The notes: generated by a model not told the origin, from the letters alone. A stretch of DNA of 64,000 nt from Mycobacterium sp. ELW1 (GCF_008329905.1 NZ_CP032156.1:62001-126000), one strand, 5' to 3'. Counted from the stretch's first letter, positions 16,374 through 26,613 are shown. Numbers and translations: made by a program.

Positions 16374-17166
16374 TCGCCTCGCCTCGGCTGGCGGGCAGCT
16401 TGGGTGTTCAGTTGAGTCGCCCACTCGGCCATGTGGGTGCGTTTGCGCGGATGTGTTCGTTGACGGGTAGGGCGTTGTTTCGCCCACCGTTGGAGTGGCG
16501 GGAATTGATTCTGCAGTCGTGGTTTTTGCTGCGGGTGACGATTCTGCCGACGATCATGGCGGCGATTCCTTTGACGGTGCTGTTGACGTTCACCTTGAAT
16601 GTTCTGCTGGCCGAGTTCGGCGCAGCAGATATTTCGGGTGCCGGCGCTGCGTTGGGTGCTGTCACTCAGTTAGGTCCTTTGACAACGGTTCTGGTGGTGG
16701 CGGGGGCCGGTTCGACCGCGATTTGTGCGGATTTGGGGGCGCGCACCATCCGGGAGGAAATCGACGCGCTGGAAGTGATGGGCATCGACCCCATTCGGCG
16801 GTTGGTTCTACCCCGGGTGCTTGCCGCGACGATCGTTGCCACGCTGCTCAACAGCCTAGTGGTGATCGTCGGGTTGGTTGGGGGTTTTGCGTTCAGCGTG
16901 TACTTGCAGGACGTCTCCGCCGGCGCGTATCTGTCTACTTTGACGCTGATCACCGGCCTGCCTGAGGTGGTGATCGCGACGGTGAAAGCCGTGTCGTTCG
17001 GTCTGATCGCCGGGTTGGTCGGCTGCTACCGGGTCTGACCGTGTCGGGCGGAGCCAAGGGTGTCGGTACCGCTGTCAATGAAACCGTTGTGCTGTGTGTC
17101 ATCGCCTTGTACGCGGTCAACGTTGTGCTGACGACCATCGGTGTGCGGTTCGGGACGGGGCACTGA
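16370..17166 (+). CDS. yrbEA: YrbE-type Mce permease A, one-base frameshift near the 3' end
   Basis: This is an integral-membrane permease subunit of the MlaE family, which with YrbEB forms the inner-membrane channel of an Mce lipid/sterol importer. The conserved core 'EIDALEVMGIDPIRRLVLPR' is present. The frame stops at 17038 right after 'GCYRV'. Restoring one base in the G-run near 17032 gives 'GCYRGLTVSGGAKGVGTAVN' and continues to TGA at 17164-17166, ending 'TTIGVRFGTGH' as expected for the family. Without correction the product is 222 aa and lacks the last ~40 residues. This is either a real mutation that would weaken the importer or a homopolymer sequencing error. GTG at 16370 is used as start. 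Confidence 0.85.
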
Positions 17167-17167
17167 C

Positions 17168-18037
17168 ATGTCCACCAGCACTGTCGTGCGTGCGCGTTTC
17201 CCTAGGGCGGCAACGAACGTCGGCCGCTTGGCCGGCGGTCCGGCCCGCGCGTTGGACACTTTCGGGCAGATGGTGTGGTTCACGCTGGCCAGCGTCGGCC
17301 AGATCCCGACCACGCTTCGCAACTACCGCGCCGAGACAGTCCGGCTGATCGCACAGATCGGGATGGGCACCGGAGCGCTCGCGGTGGTGGGTGGCACCGT
17401 GGCGATCGTCGGCTTCATCACGCTGTCGGGGAGTTCACTGGTCGCCATCCAAGGCTTCTCATCGCTGGGCAACATCGGGGTCGAGGTATTCACCGGATTC
17501 TTTGCCGCTTTGGTCAATGTCCGCATCGCCGCCCCCGTCGTCACCGGCATCGCGCTCGCCGCGACCGTCGGGGCCGGTGCCACAGCCGAACTGGGCGCCA
17601 TGCGCATTAGCGAGGAAATCGATGCCCTGGAGGTAATGGGGGTCAAGTCCGTCGCGTTTCTGGCGTCGACGAGGATCATCGCCGCAATCGTGGTGATCCT
17701 ACCGCTGTACGGCCTGGCGATGGTCATGGCGTTTGCGTCTCCACAGCTAGTGACCACAGTGCTCTACGGGCAGTCGAGTGGCACTTATAACCACTACTTC
17801 CGAACGTTCCTGCGCCCCGACGATGTGTTCTGGTCGTTCGTGGTCGCTGCGGTGATTGCGGTGATCGTGATGATCACTCACTGCTACTACGGCTATACCG
17901 CCGCAGGCGGCCCCGTCGGTGTCGGTGAAGCCGTCGGCCGGTCGATGCGTTTCTCGCTGGTCGCCGTGGTGGTGGTGGCGATGCTGTCCTCGTTGGCGCT
18001 TTATGGCGTCGACCCCAACTTCAACCTGACGGTGTAG
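17168..18037 (+). CDS. yrbEB: YrbE-type Mce permease B
   Basis: The protein is 289 aa from the ATG at 17168, 1 nt after the corrected YrbEA stop. It is an MlaE-family permease with the core 'EIDALEVMGVKSVAFLASTR' and about five hydrophobic segments. It ends 'GVDPNFNLTV', typical of actinobacterial YrbEB. It pairs with YrbEA and would be energised by an Mkl/MceG ATPase encoded elsewhere; no ATPase gene is in the window. The spacing and shared strand with mceA-F show one operon. Upstream in-frame GTG at 17141 is less likely because it would overlap the restored yrbEA. Confidence 0.92.
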   Translation: MSTSTVVRARFPRAATNVGRLAGGPARALDTFGQMVWFTLASVGQIPTTLRNYRAETVRLIAQIGMGTGALAVVGGTVAIVGFITLSGSSLVAIQGFSSLGNIGVEVFTGFFAALVNVRIAAPVVTGIALAATVGAGATAELGAMRISEEIDALEVMGVKSVAFLASTRIIAAIVVILPLYGLAMVMAFASPQLVTTVLYGQSSGTYNHYFRTFLRPDDVFWSFVVAAVIAVIVMITHCYYGYTAAGGPVGVGEAVGRSMRFSLVAVVVVAMLSSLALYGVDPNFNLTV

Positions 18038-18041
18038 CCCC

Positions 18042-19259
18042 ATGACGATGCCGGTGCTCGGGAACGCACGACACACGCCGCCTTACAAGACGGTGGCCGG
18101 GGTCGCGGTGGTGGTGTTGGTCCTGCTCGGGGTCGTGGTTTTCGTGCAGTTTCGCGGAGGGTTCACCTCCAAGGTGCCGTTGACGCTGGTCTCCGATCGC
18201 GCGGGACTGCTGATCGGGCCCGGGTCCAAGGTCACCTTCAACGGCGTGGAGGTCGGAAAGGTGGCCAGCATCAGCGAGATTGCCCGTGACGGCAAGCCGG
18301 CGGCACAGTTCACCTTGGATGTCTCGCCACGGTACGTCGATCTGATTCCGGTCAACGTCGACGCCGCGATTAGGGCGACGACGGTGTTCGGCGGCAAATA
18401 CGTGGCGCTGGCATCGCCGAAGGATCCGGGGGCGCCGATCACCACTGCTGACGTGATCGACGCGCGGTCGGTGTCCACGGAGATCAACACGGTTTTTCAG
18501 ACGTTGACGTCCATCGCCGAGACCATCGACCCGGTGAAGCTGAATCTGACGTTGAGCGGGGCCGCTGAGGCCCTGTCGGGTTTGGGTGAGAAGTTCGGCG
18601 AATCCTTGGTCAATGGAAACAAGGTTCTCGACAATCTCAACCCGCAGATGGACCAGTTGCACCACGACGTCACACAGCTGGCAACAATTGCAGATACGGT
18701 CGCCGACGCCTCGCCCGACCTGTGGAGCTTCCTGGATAACGTCACCACCACCGCGCGCACACTCAATGAGCAGCAACACGACCTCGATGCGACGCTGTTG
18801 GCCGCGATCGGATTCGGCAACACCGGAGCCGACGTGCTCGAGCATGCCGGCCCCCATTTGGCTCAGACGCTGGATCAGCTGGCGCCGACGTCCGCGCTTC
18901 TGGACACCTACAGCCCTGAACTCTTCTGCACGATCCGCAACGTCGCCGAGGTGCGCCCTGCGGTCGCGGCGGCAGAGGGCACCGGCAACGGCTACTCGCT
19001 GCGGGCCCACACGCAACTGGTTGGCGGCACGAATCCGTATGTCTTCCCGGACAACCTGCCCAGAGTCAACGCCAGAGGCGGACCCGGTGGCGCGCCGGGC
19101 TGCTGGCAGGAAATCACCCGGGACTTGTGGCCGGCGCCCGCCCTGGTGCTCGACACGGGTGCCAGCGTCGCCCCCTACAACCACTTCGAGATCGGAACGC
19201 CCTGGGCCAACGAATATGTCTGGGGCCGCCAAGTGGGGGAGTACACGGTCAACCCATGA
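18042..19259 (+). CDS. mceA: Mce family protein A
   Basis: The protein is 405 aa with one N-terminal membrane anchor ('VAGVAVVVLVLLGVVVFVQF'). The MlaD/MCE domain follows, with 'LLIGPGSKVTFNGVEVGKVA' as the characteristic strand pair, and then a long helical coiled region that in Mce hexamers forms the lipid tunnel. The C-terminal half has Cys residues in 'FCTIRN' and 'APGCWQE', as in other MceA proteins. It starts 4 nt after yrbEB and overlaps mceB by ATGA. The ligand cannot be read from sequence; known Mce systems import fatty acids, mycolates or sterols. Confidence 0.92.
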   Translation: MTMPVLGNARHTPPYKTVAGVAVVVLVLLGVVVFVQFRGGFTSKVPLTLVSDRAGLLIGPGSKVTFNGVEVGKVASISEIARDGKPAAQFTLDVSPRYVDLIPVNVDAAIRATTVFGGKYVALASPKDPGAPITTADVIDARSVSTEINTVFQTLTSIAETIDPVKLNLTLSGAAEALSGLGEKFGESLVNGNKVLDNLNPQMDQLHHDVTQLATIADTVADASPDLWSFLDNVTTTARTLNEQQHDLDATLLAAIGFGNTGADVLEHAGPHLAQTLDQLAPTSALLDTYSPELFCTIRNVAEVRPAVAAAEGTGNGYSLRAHTQLVGGTNPYVFPDNLPRVNARGGPGGAPGCWQEITRDLWPAPALVLDTGASVAPYNHFEIGTPWANEYVWGRQVGEYTVNP

Positions 19260-20296
19260 AACTCGCTGCAACTGCTGTCAAACTCGCCGCCCTCTCGCTG
19301 GTGTTGCTGAGCTTCACCGCGATCACCGTGGTGGTGTTCGGTCAGATCCGCTTCGACAGGACATCTGGCTATTCCGCGGAGTTCTCCTCGGCCAGCGGGA
19401 TACGGCAAGGACAGTTCGTCCGGGCCTCCGGCGTCGAGGTGGGCAAGGTCAAGAAGGTCCAACTCGTCGGTGGTGGTCACCGCATCCGGGTGGACTTCGA
19501 CGTGGACTCCTCGCTGCCGCTGTATCAATCGACCATCGCGCACATCCGCTACGCCAACCTGATCGGCGAACGCTACCTTGAGCTCAAGCGCGGCGACGGT
19601 GACGGCAGCGACCGGCTGTTGCCTGCCGGGGGTACGATTCCGCTGACGCAGACCCAGCCAGCGCTGGACCTGGATGCGTTGATCGGGGGTTTTCGACCGG
19701 TGTTTCGGGGTTTAGACCCCGAAAAGATCAACACCATCGCCTCGGCGATCATCACGGTGTTCCAGGGCCAAGGCGGCACGATCAACGACATCCTCGACCA
19801 AACCTCGCGCCTGACTTCGGAATTGGCCGACCGCGACGAGGCGATCGGTGCGGTGGTGAAAAATCTCAGCACCGTGCTGGACAGCATTATCGACAAGGCC
19901 GGCGACGTCGATGCCACCATCACCAACCTCGAGACGCTGATCACCGGTCTCAACGAACGAGCCGATCCGCTCGCTGACAGCGTCGCGAGCCTGAGCAAGG
20001 CAACCGGGGCACTGTCGGGGCTGCTCAGCGACAATCGACCGCTGCTGCAGAGCACCATCAGCTCTGCGCAGGGTGTGCTGCAGCCGTTGGTCGACCAGTC
20101 CGGCGAGCTCGACGACCTGCTGCACAAGCTGCCGACCGCGCTGACACTGCTGGGCCGCAGCGCGGGCACCTACGGCGACTTCATCAACCTTTACCTCTGT
20201 GACATCACGTTGACGCTCAACGGTCTTCAGCCCGGCGGTCCCGTGCGCACGGTTCGGTTGACGCAGCAGCCGACGGGAAGGTGCACACCACAATGA
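19256..20296 (+). CDS. mceB: Mce family protein B
   Basis: The protein is 346 aa. The ATG at 19256 lies in an ATGA overlap with mceA, which fixes the start. The N-terminal anchor 'AALSLVLLSFTAITVVVFGQ' is followed by the MCE domain 'SGIRQGQFVRASGVEVGKVK' and a long helical section. The C-terminus has 'NLYLCDITLTLNGLQPGG', the usual MceB ending. It is a subunit of the hexameric MceA-F assembly spanning the periplasm. Confidence 0.92.
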   Translation: MKLAATAVKLAALSLVLLSFTAITVVVFGQIRFDRTSGYSAEFSSASGIRQGQFVRASGVEVGKVKKVQLVGGGHRIRVDFDVDSSLPLYQSTIAHIRYANLIGERYLELKRGDGDGSDRLLPAGGTIPLTQTQPALDLDALIGGFRPVFRGLDPEKINTIASAIITVFQGQGGTINDILDQTSRLTSELADRDEAIGAVVKNLSTVLDSIIDKAGDVDATITNLETLITGLNERADPLADSVASLSKATGALSGLLSDNRPLLQSTISSAQGVLQPLVDQSGELDDLLHKLPTALTLLGRSAGTYGDFINLYLCDITLTLNGLQPGGPVRTVRLTQQPTGRCTPQ

Positions 20297-21735
20297 GGGC
20301 ACTGGAACCGTCGACCCGCGTCCGTACCGGCATCATGGCCGTCATCCTGACCGTGCTCGTCATTGGGGTGGGACAGAGCTTCACCAGCGTGCCGATACTC
20401 AACGCAGAGCCCCGCTACTACGGCGAGTTCACCGACTCCGGTGCGCTGCGCGTCGGCGACAAGGTGCGCATCCTGGGCATGGACGTCGGCACCGTGCAGG
20501 AAGTCAATATCGCAACCCCGCGCGTCGTGGTTCGATTCACGCTGGGCGGCAACACTATTGGCACGCAGAGCAGATTGGCGATCCGCACCGACACCATTTT
20601 AGGCCGCAAGGTACTGGAGATCGATCCGCGCGGCGAGCAGCCGTTGCGCCCAGGCGCAACACTGCCGGTCGGTCAAACCACCACGCCCTACCAGATCTAT
20701 GACGCCTTCTTCGACGCCACCAAGGCTGCGGCCGGCTGGGATCTCGACACCGTCCGGCAATCGCTGCAGGTGCTCAAGGACACGGTCGATCAGACGGCGC
20801 CGCATCTGAGTTCGACCTTGGACGGGGTGGAGCGGTTTGCCGACACCGTCGGCAAGCGCGATGAGCAGGTCCAGTATCTGCTTGGTGAGGTCAGCAAGGT
20901 CGCCGGGGTACTCGGTATCCACGGTGATCAGATCAACCGGCTGCTGGTCAACGCCCAGGGTCTGTTGACCGCGATCAACCAGCGGGGCCGGGCCGTCGAC
21001 GCGTTGTTGAGCAACATCACGGCGGTCTCGACCCAAGTTCAGGGGCTGATCAACGACAACCCGAACTTGAATACCGTGCTCACACAGGTCAACGCGGTGA
21101 GCGAGGTGCTGGTGAAGCGCAAGGACGATCTGCTGACCACCGTCACTGAACTGGGCAAGTTCGTGGCGTCGTTGTCCGAGATTGTGTCCTCGGGCCCCTA
21201 CGTCAAGGCAGCCATCTTCAACCTGGCCCCCTATCAGGTTCTGCAGCCGTTCGTGGACGCGGCGTTCAAAGAGCGCGGCATCGACCCGGAGAACTTCTGG
21301 CGCGGTGCTGGGCTGCCGGCCTTCCAGTGGCCCGACCCCAACGGCGCCCGGTTCCCCAACGGTGCACCGCCGCCGGCGCCGCCGGTGCTGGAGGGCACCC
21401 CCGAACATCCAGGCCCGGCCGTGCCGAAAGGATCGCCGTGTTCCTACACCCCCCCAGCGGACGGCCTTCCTCGTCCAGATAATCCGCTGCCCTGCATGCA
21501 CCTCGATGTCGGCCCGTTCGGCGGGCCCGCCTACCCGACGCCGATCGATATCCAAACCTCGCCCCCGAACCCGAACGGTCTCCCGCCCACGGCAGGAGTA
21601 CCGGCAGCCGCGGCTCCCGGTGCGCCGCCGCCGAACGCTCCCGGCACGCCTGTGCCGCTGCCGCAGGCGCCACCGGGCGCCAGAACGGTACCGGTGCCGC
21701 CAGCGCCGTCCGACACCCCCGGAGGTAGTCAGTGA
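20293..21735 (+). CDS. mceC: Mce family protein C
   Basis: The protein is 480 aa, with ATG in an ATGA overlap with mceB. The single N-terminal anchor 'TGIMAVILTVLVIGVGQSF' precedes the MCE domain 'SGALRVGDKVRILGMDVGTV' and the helical tunnel region. The last ~120 residues are a Pro/Ala-rich tail ('PGAPPPNAPGTPVPLPQAPP'), common in MceC/D of mycobacteria and thought to extend toward the outer layers of the envelope. Confidence 0.92.
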   Translation: MRALEPSTRVRTGIMAVILTVLVIGVGQSFTSVPILNAEPRYYGEFTDSGALRVGDKVRILGMDVGTVQEVNIATPRVVVRFTLGGNTIGTQSRLAIRTDTILGRKVLEIDPRGEQPLRPGATLPVGQTTTPYQIYDAFFDATKAAAGWDLDTVRQSLQVLKDTVDQTAPHLSSTLDGVERFADTVGKRDEQVQYLLGEVSKVAGVLGIHGDQINRLLVNAQGLLTAINQRGRAVDALLSNITAVSTQVQGLINDNPNLNTVLTQVNAVSEVLVKRKDDLLTTVTELGKFVASLSEIVSSGPYVKAAIFNLAPYQVLQPFVDAAFKERGIDPENFWRGAGLPAFQWPDPNGARFPNGAPPPAPPVLEGTPEHPGPAVPKGSPCSYTPPADGLPRPDNPLPCMHLDVGPFGGPAYPTPIDIQTSPPNPNGLPPTAGVPAAAAPGAPPPNAPGTPVPLPQAPPGARTVPVPPAPSDTPGGSQ

Positions 21736-23351
21736 GCACCGTCTTCGACATATCTCGACGTCGGCTGGGCAGGTTGTCGCGCAAGACGGCCATCGTCGCG
21801 GTGCTCGCGGTGGTGCTCGCACCGGCCGTCGGCTACGGGGGGTGGCGGCTGTATCGCACGATGACGACCAACACCATCGTGGCCTACTTCGAGCAGGCCA
21901 ACGCCCTGTATCCCGGTGACGACGTCGCGATCATGGGCGTGCCGGTGGGATCGGTGGACACCGTCGAACCGGCTGGCGACAAGATGAAGGTGACGTTTCA
22001 CTACCAGAACAAGTACAAAGTGCCCGCCGACGCCTCTGCGGTCATCCTCAATCCGACCCTGGTCGCGTCACGCAACATCCAGCTCGAACCCGCCTACGAC
22101 GGTGGCCCGGTGCTCACGAACAACACGGTGATCCCGATCGAACGTACTCAAGTACCCGTGGAATGGGACGACCTGCGCGACAGCATCGGCAAAACGGTCG
22201 AGGCCCTGGGCCCGACACCCGAACAACCCAAAGGGCCCTTCGGCGACACCATCGAAGCGCTGGCCGACGGGCTGGCGGGCAAGGGCGAAGCAATCAACAC
22301 ATCGCTGAACAGCCTGTCGACGGCGCTGACCGCGCTCAACGACAGTCGCGGCGAGACATTCGCGGTGCTGCGGGGTCTGGCCGCATTCTTGAACGCCCTG
22401 CACATCAACGAACAGCAGCTGATATCGCTGAACGACAACCTGGCACAGCTCACCAACAGCCTGACCCCGACCGATCACGACGTCGCCGACGCGGTGGTCC
22501 AACTCAACGCACTGCTACCGGTGCTGCGCACGTTCCTCGATGACAACGCTGCGGTGCTGACCACCGACCTCAACAACCTCTCCGAGGCCACCACCCCACT
22601 CGTGCAGCCCGACCAACAACAGGCCCTGGAGACCTTCCTGCACGTGTTCCCGACGTTTGCGGCCAACGCCAACAACGCCTACCACCCCAGCCACGGCGCA
22701 CTGACGATCATCCCGGCGGTCACCAACTTCGCGAACCCGCTGCAACTGGTATGCAGCGCGATCCAGGCGGGAAGCCGGCTCGGCTATCAGGATTCCGCCG
22801 AATTGTGCGCGCAGTACCTGACCCCGGTCCTCGACGCCATCAAGTTCAACTATCTGCCGTTTGGGCTGATGCCGTTCTCCACCGCCGAGACGCTGCCCAA
22901 GCAGGTCGCCTACTCCGAACCACGGCTGCAGCCGCCACCAGGATTCAAGGACACCACCGTGCCCGGCATCTTCTCACCGGACACACTCTTCTCCCACGGC
23001 AACTACGAACCCGGATGGGTAACCGCGCCGGGAATGCAGGGCACCCAGGTCCGGCCACGCACCGCCGGGCTGTTGACGCCGCAATCGCTGACCGAGCTGA
23101 TGGGCGGCCCCGACGCCGCGCCCCCGTCGGGCGGTCACAACTTGGCCGGCCCGCCGAATGCCTATACCGAGAACACCCCGCTGCCCCCGCCGTGGTATCC
23201 ACAGCCGGGCCCGCCCCCAGGGCCGGGACCAGACGTGATCCCCGGCCCGGTCGCCCCCACACCCGCGCCATCAGCGACCTCTCCCTACGCTGAGGCGCCG
23301 GCCGCTGGCCCGCCGCTGCCCGCTGAGGCACCGGCAGGGGCGGGCCAGTGA
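21732..23351 (+). CDS. mceD: Mce family protein D
   Basis: This 539-aa protein starts with GTG in a GTGA overlap with mceC. The N-terminal anchor 'IVAVLAVVLAPAVGYGGWRL' is followed by the MCE domain 'NALYPGDDVAIMGVPVGSVD' and a long helical stretch. The C-terminal ~110 residues are Pro-rich. The length and tail match mycobacterial MceD proteins. It is part of the same operon and the same hexamer. Confidence 0.92.
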   Translation: MSTVFDISRRRLGRLSRKTAIVAVLAVVLAPAVGYGGWRLYRTMTTNTIVAYFEQANALYPGDDVAIMGVPVGSVDTVEPAGDKMKVTFHYQNKYKVPADASAVILNPTLVASRNIQLEPAYDGGPVLTNNTVIPIERTQVPVEWDDLRDSIGKTVEALGPTPEQPKGPFGDTIEALADGLAGKGEAINTSLNSLSTALTALNDSRGETFAVLRGLAAFLNALHINEQQLISLNDNLAQLTNSLTPTDHDVADAVVQLNALLPVLRTFLDDNAAVLTTDLNNLSEATTPLVQPDQQQALETFLHVFPTFAANANNAYHPSHGALTIIPAVTNFANPLQLVCSAIQAGSRLGYQDSAELCAQYLTPVLDAIKFNYLPFGLMPFSTAETLPKQVAYSEPRLQPPPGFKDTTVPGIFSPDTLFSHGNYEPGWVTAPGMQGTQVRPRTAGLLTPQSLTELMGGPDAAPPSGGHNLAGPPNAYTENTPLPPPWYPQPGPPPGPGPDVIPGPVAPTPAPSATSPYAEAPAAGPPLPAEAPAGAGQ

Positions 23352-24550
23352 GCGCGGGAGGCGTGCGCCGCGCCCAGACCCAGCGGCGCGGGTTGATGGT
23401 GGCGCGTCGGCTCCGGCGTGCGAGCTGGCGGGCGCTGGTGCTGGTCGCCGCGGCGGTGACGGTGAGTTCCTGCGGGGGGTGGCGCGGCATCGCCAACGTG
23501 CCAATCCCCGGGGGGCCCGGCGACCGGCCGGGTTCTTCCACCGTGTACGTGCAGATGCCCGACACGCTGGGACTCACCGTCAACAGCAAGGTCCTGGTCG
23601 CCGACGTTTACGTCGGCCGGGTCCGTGAAATCGCGTTGAAGAACTGGATCGCCACCCTGACGGTCGACCTGAACAAGGGCGTAGCACTGCCGCGCAACGC
23701 CACCGCCAAGATCGGCCAAACCAGCCTGTTGGGCACCCAGCATCTGGAACTGGCGCCGCCGCAGCAGGATCCGTCGCCGCAGCCGCTGGCCAACGGCGAC
23801 ACCATCGAGCTGAAGAACTCGTCGGCGTTTCCTACCACCGAACAGACGCTGGCCAGCATCGCCCTGCTGCTGCGCGGCGGGGGAGTAGCGAACCTGGAGG
23901 CGATCACCAACGAGGTCTACAACGTCGTCGACGGGCGCGCCGAGCAGATCCGCGCGCTGCTGGACAAGCTGGACACCTTCACCGCCAAGCTGGAACAGCA
24001 GATCGGCGACATCACCCACGCCATCGACTCGGCCGACCGGCTGCTGGCCATCGCCGCCGAGCGCAACAACACCCTCAAGGAGGCGCTCACCGAGCTGCCG
24101 CCGCTGGTCGAGTATCTGAGCGACTCGCACGGCCGCGTCATCGAAGCAGTCGAGTCGCTGGGCCGGTTCAGTGAGGCGACGTTGCGGACGGTCGACGCGT
24201 CGTCGCCGGGCCTGCACCGAAATCTGGTGTCCCTGCAGCGACCACTGGCACAACTTGTCCGGGCCGCGCCCTACGTCGTGCCGGCGTTGAAGCTGGCGCT
24301 GACCGCACCCTTCGACATCGACGCCGTGCCCAAGACGTTCCGGGGCGACTACATCAACACCTCACTGAACGTCGATCTCACCCTCAGCGCCATCGACAAC
24401 GGAATCCTCACCGGAACCGGCGTCTCGGGATCTCTGCGCGCGCTCGAGCAGGCCTGGGGCCGCGACCCGGCCACCATGATCCCCGACGTCCGGTTCACCC
24501 CGAACCCGAACAACGCCCCGGGCGGCCCGCTGGTGGAAAGAGGTCAGTGA
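23348..24550 (+). CDS. mceE: Mce family lipoprotein E
   Basis: The protein is 400 aa. It has a long basic N-terminus, then a hydrophobic stretch ending in the lipobox-like 'VTVSSCGGW', so the Cys is expected to be lipidated, as in MceE/LprK proteins. The MCE domain is 'DTLGLTVNSKVLVADVYVGR'. GTG at 23348 overlaps mceD (GTGA); a second in-frame ATG at 23396 would give a more ordinary signal-peptide length. It probably anchors its part of the Mce hexamer through lipid rather than a transmembrane helix. Confidence 0.92.
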   Translation: MSAGGVRRAQTQRRGLMVARRLRRASWRALVLVAAAVTVSSCGGWRGIANVPIPGGPGDRPGSSTVYVQMPDTLGLTVNSKVLVADVYVGRVREIALKNWIATLTVDLNKGVALPRNATAKIGQTSLLGTQHLELAPPQQDPSPQPLANGDTIELKNSSAFPTTEQTLASIALLLRGGGVANLEAITNEVYNVVDGRAEQIRALLDKLDTFTAKLEQQIGDITHAIDSADRLLAIAAERNNTLKEALTELPPLVEYLSDSHGRVIEAVESLGRFSEATLRTVDASSPGLHRNLVSLQRPLAQLVRAAPYVVPALKLALTAPFDIDAVPKTFRGDYINTSLNVDLTLSAIDNGILTGTGVSGSLRALEQAWGRDPATMIPDVRFTPNPNNAPGGPLVERGQ

Positions 24551-24553
24551 GCG

Positions 24554-26095
24554 ATGAGGACCCGATTCGTCCGCAACCAGCTGATCGCCTTCGCCGTGTT
24601 GACCGTGGTCACGATGGTGGTGCTGGGCGGGTACTACCTACAGCTGCCGTCCGCGGTCGGCATCGGGCAATACACCCTGACAGCGGAACTACCGGCATCC
24701 GGCGGTCTCTACCGCACGGCCAACGTCACCTACCGCGGCGCCACGATCGGCAAGGTGACCGCCGTGGAGCCGACGAAGACCGGCGTGCGGGCGACGTTGA
24801 GCATCGACGACCGCTACAAGATCCCCGTCGACGCCAGCGCCAACGTGCATTCGGTCTCCGCGGTAGGCGAGCAGTACCTGGATCTGGTATCCGACAACGA
24901 CTCGGGCAAGTACCTCTCCCCGGGACAGACCATCACCACGGGCACGGTGCCCGAAGATATCGGTATGGCACTGGACGCCGTCGAGCGCGGACTCGCGGCG
25001 CTGCCCAAGGAAAAGATCGCCTCATTGCTGGATGAGACGTCACAGGCGGTGGGCGGGCTTGGCCCGGCATTGCACCGTCTTGTCGATTCCACCCAGTCGC
25101 TGGCCGGCGAATTCGAGGCCAACACCGCCGACATCAACGACGTCATCGCCAAATCGGTGCCGCTACTGAACAGCCAGGCCGCCTCCGGCGAGGAGATCAA
25201 ACAGTGGATCCACAACCTCAACGTCGTAGCCACCCAAACGGCTCAACAGGATCCGCAACTGAGGAGCGTGCTATCCAACGCGGCCCCCACGCTGGACGCC
25301 GCCAACGACATGGTGGGCGGCGTGCGGGAGTCACTGCCTCAGACGCTGGCCAACCTCGAGGTCGTGACCGGGCTGCTGCTGCGCTACCGCACCGGTGTCG
25401 AACAGGTGCTGGTGTTGCTGCCACAGGTCGGCTCGGTCGCTCAAACAACGACACTGGCGTTTCCCGGTGAGGCCCGCATCGACCTCGGGCTGGCGATCAA
25501 CCAGCCGCCGCCGTGTCTGACCGGTTTCGTTCCCGCCTCACAGTGGCGATCGCCGGCCGACACCAGCGCGGCACCGCTACCGGCCGGAACGTACTGCAAG
25601 ATTCCGCAAGACACCACCGCCAACGCGGTGCGCGGCGCCCGCAACATTCCGTGCGTCGATGTTCCCGGCAGACGGGCCGCCTCACCACAGGAATGTCGCA
25701 GCGGCGAGCCCTACGTACCGCTAGGCACCAACCCGTGGTACGGCGACCCCAACCAGATCATCAACTGCCCGGCGCCGGCCGCACGCTGCGACCAGCCGGT
25801 CAAACCCGGCCAGGTGATCCCCGCTCCATCGATCAACACAGGCCTGAATCCGCTGCCCGCCGACCAGCTGCCCGGACCACTGTCTCCGGTCAGCGACCCG
25901 CTCTCACCGCCAGGTGCCGGCACGGTCGAATGCAACGGCCAACAACCCAACCCGTGCGTCTACACCCCGGCCGGACTGCCCTTGCAAACTCAATCCGGTG
26001 AGGTCACCGGACCCGACGGCGTGCGCTACTCGTTGGACAACACGATCGAACCAGGAGACGACGGATGGAAGCAGATGCTGGCGCCGACGGGCTGA
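24554..26095 (+). CDS. mceF: Mce family protein F
   Basis: The protein is 513 aa. The N-terminal anchor 'LIAFAVLTVVTMVVLGGYYL' precedes the MCE domain 'SGGLYRTANVTYRGATIGKV'. A helical section follows, and then a C-terminal part rich in Cys and Pro ('IPCVDVPGRRAASPQECRSG', 'PNPCVYTPAGLPL'), as in other MceF proteins. It starts 3 nt after the mceE stop and its end overlaps the next, Mce-associated gene by 31 bp. Confidence 0.92.
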   Translation: MRTRFVRNQLIAFAVLTVVTMVVLGGYYLQLPSAVGIGQYTLTAELPASGGLYRTANVTYRGATIGKVTAVEPTKTGVRATLSIDDRYKIPVDASANVHSVSAVGEQYLDLVSDNDSGKYLSPGQTITTGTVPEDIGMALDAVERGLAALPKEKIASLLDETSQAVGGLGPALHRLVDSTQSLAGEFEANTADINDVIAKSVPLLNSQAASGEEIKQWIHNLNVVATQTAQQDPQLRSVLSNAAPTLDAANDMVGGVRESLPQTLANLEVVTGLLLRYRTGVEQVLVLLPQVGSVAQTTTLAFPGEARIDLGLAINQPPPCLTGFVPASQWRSPADTSAAPLPAGTYCKIPQDTTANAVRGARNIPCVDVPGRRAASPQECRSGEPYVPLGTNPWYGDPNQIINCPAPAARCDQPVKPGQVIPAPSINTGLNPLPADQLPGPLSPVSDPLSPPGAGTVECNGQQPNPCVYTPAGLPLQTQSGEVTGPDGVRYSLDNTIEPGDDGWKQMLAPTG

Positions 26096-26613
26096 ACGCC
26101 GCTGGTGAGACCGCGTCGCGACTGGGTCGGCGAGGGTTGATCGCCATCACGGCGGCCCTCACGCTGCTGGCCGGCGGCGCCGCAGCCGGCGGGTACCTGG
26201 CGCTTCAAGCCCACCGGCAAAGTCAAGCGATGACCCAGGCGCACGCCGCTGCAGTAGCGGCCGCCAAGGACTGTGTCACCGCAACCCAGCCTCGCGACGC
26301 GGCTGCGGTACCCAGCAGCCAACAGAAGCTCACCGAGTGCTCGACTGGCAATTTCGGTGCGCAGGCCGCCTGGTTGGGTGCCGTCCTGATCCAGGCCTAC
26401 CAAGCCGTGGACGTCCAGGTTGCGCTGCCGGAAATGCACGCCGCGGTGGAACGCACCAACGACGACGGTTCGATCGTCACGTTGGTCGCCTTCCGCGCCA
26501 AGGTCTCCCAACCCGGTGCCGCGGACAGGGAGAATAGCTACCGGGTGCGGGTGACGATGGTCCCCGAGAACGGCCAGTTCAAAATCGCCGAACTCGACCA
26601 GGTGGCCAGGTGA
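26065..26613 (+). CDS. Mce-associated membrane protein 1
   Basis: The protein is 182 aa with one N-terminal membrane segment ('GLIAITAALTLLAGGAAAGG') and a C-terminal NTF2/VirB8-like domain of the Mce-associated (Mas/Mam) type, ending 'VTMVPENGQFKIAELDQVAR'. Such proteins sit beside MceF in mycobacterial operons and are thought to stabilise the transporter. The ATG at 26065 lies within the end of mceF. Two Cys ('KDCVTA', 'TECSTG') could form a disulfide outside the membrane. Confidence 0.85.
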   Translation: MEADAGADGLNAAGETASRLGRRGLIAITAALTLLAGGAAAGGYLALQAHRQSQAMTQAHAAAVAAAKDCVTATQPRDAAAVPSSQQKLTECSTGNFGAQAAWLGAVLIQAYQAVDVQVALPEMHAAVERTNDDGSIVTLVAFRAKVSQPGAADRENSYRVRVTMVPENGQFKIAELDQVAR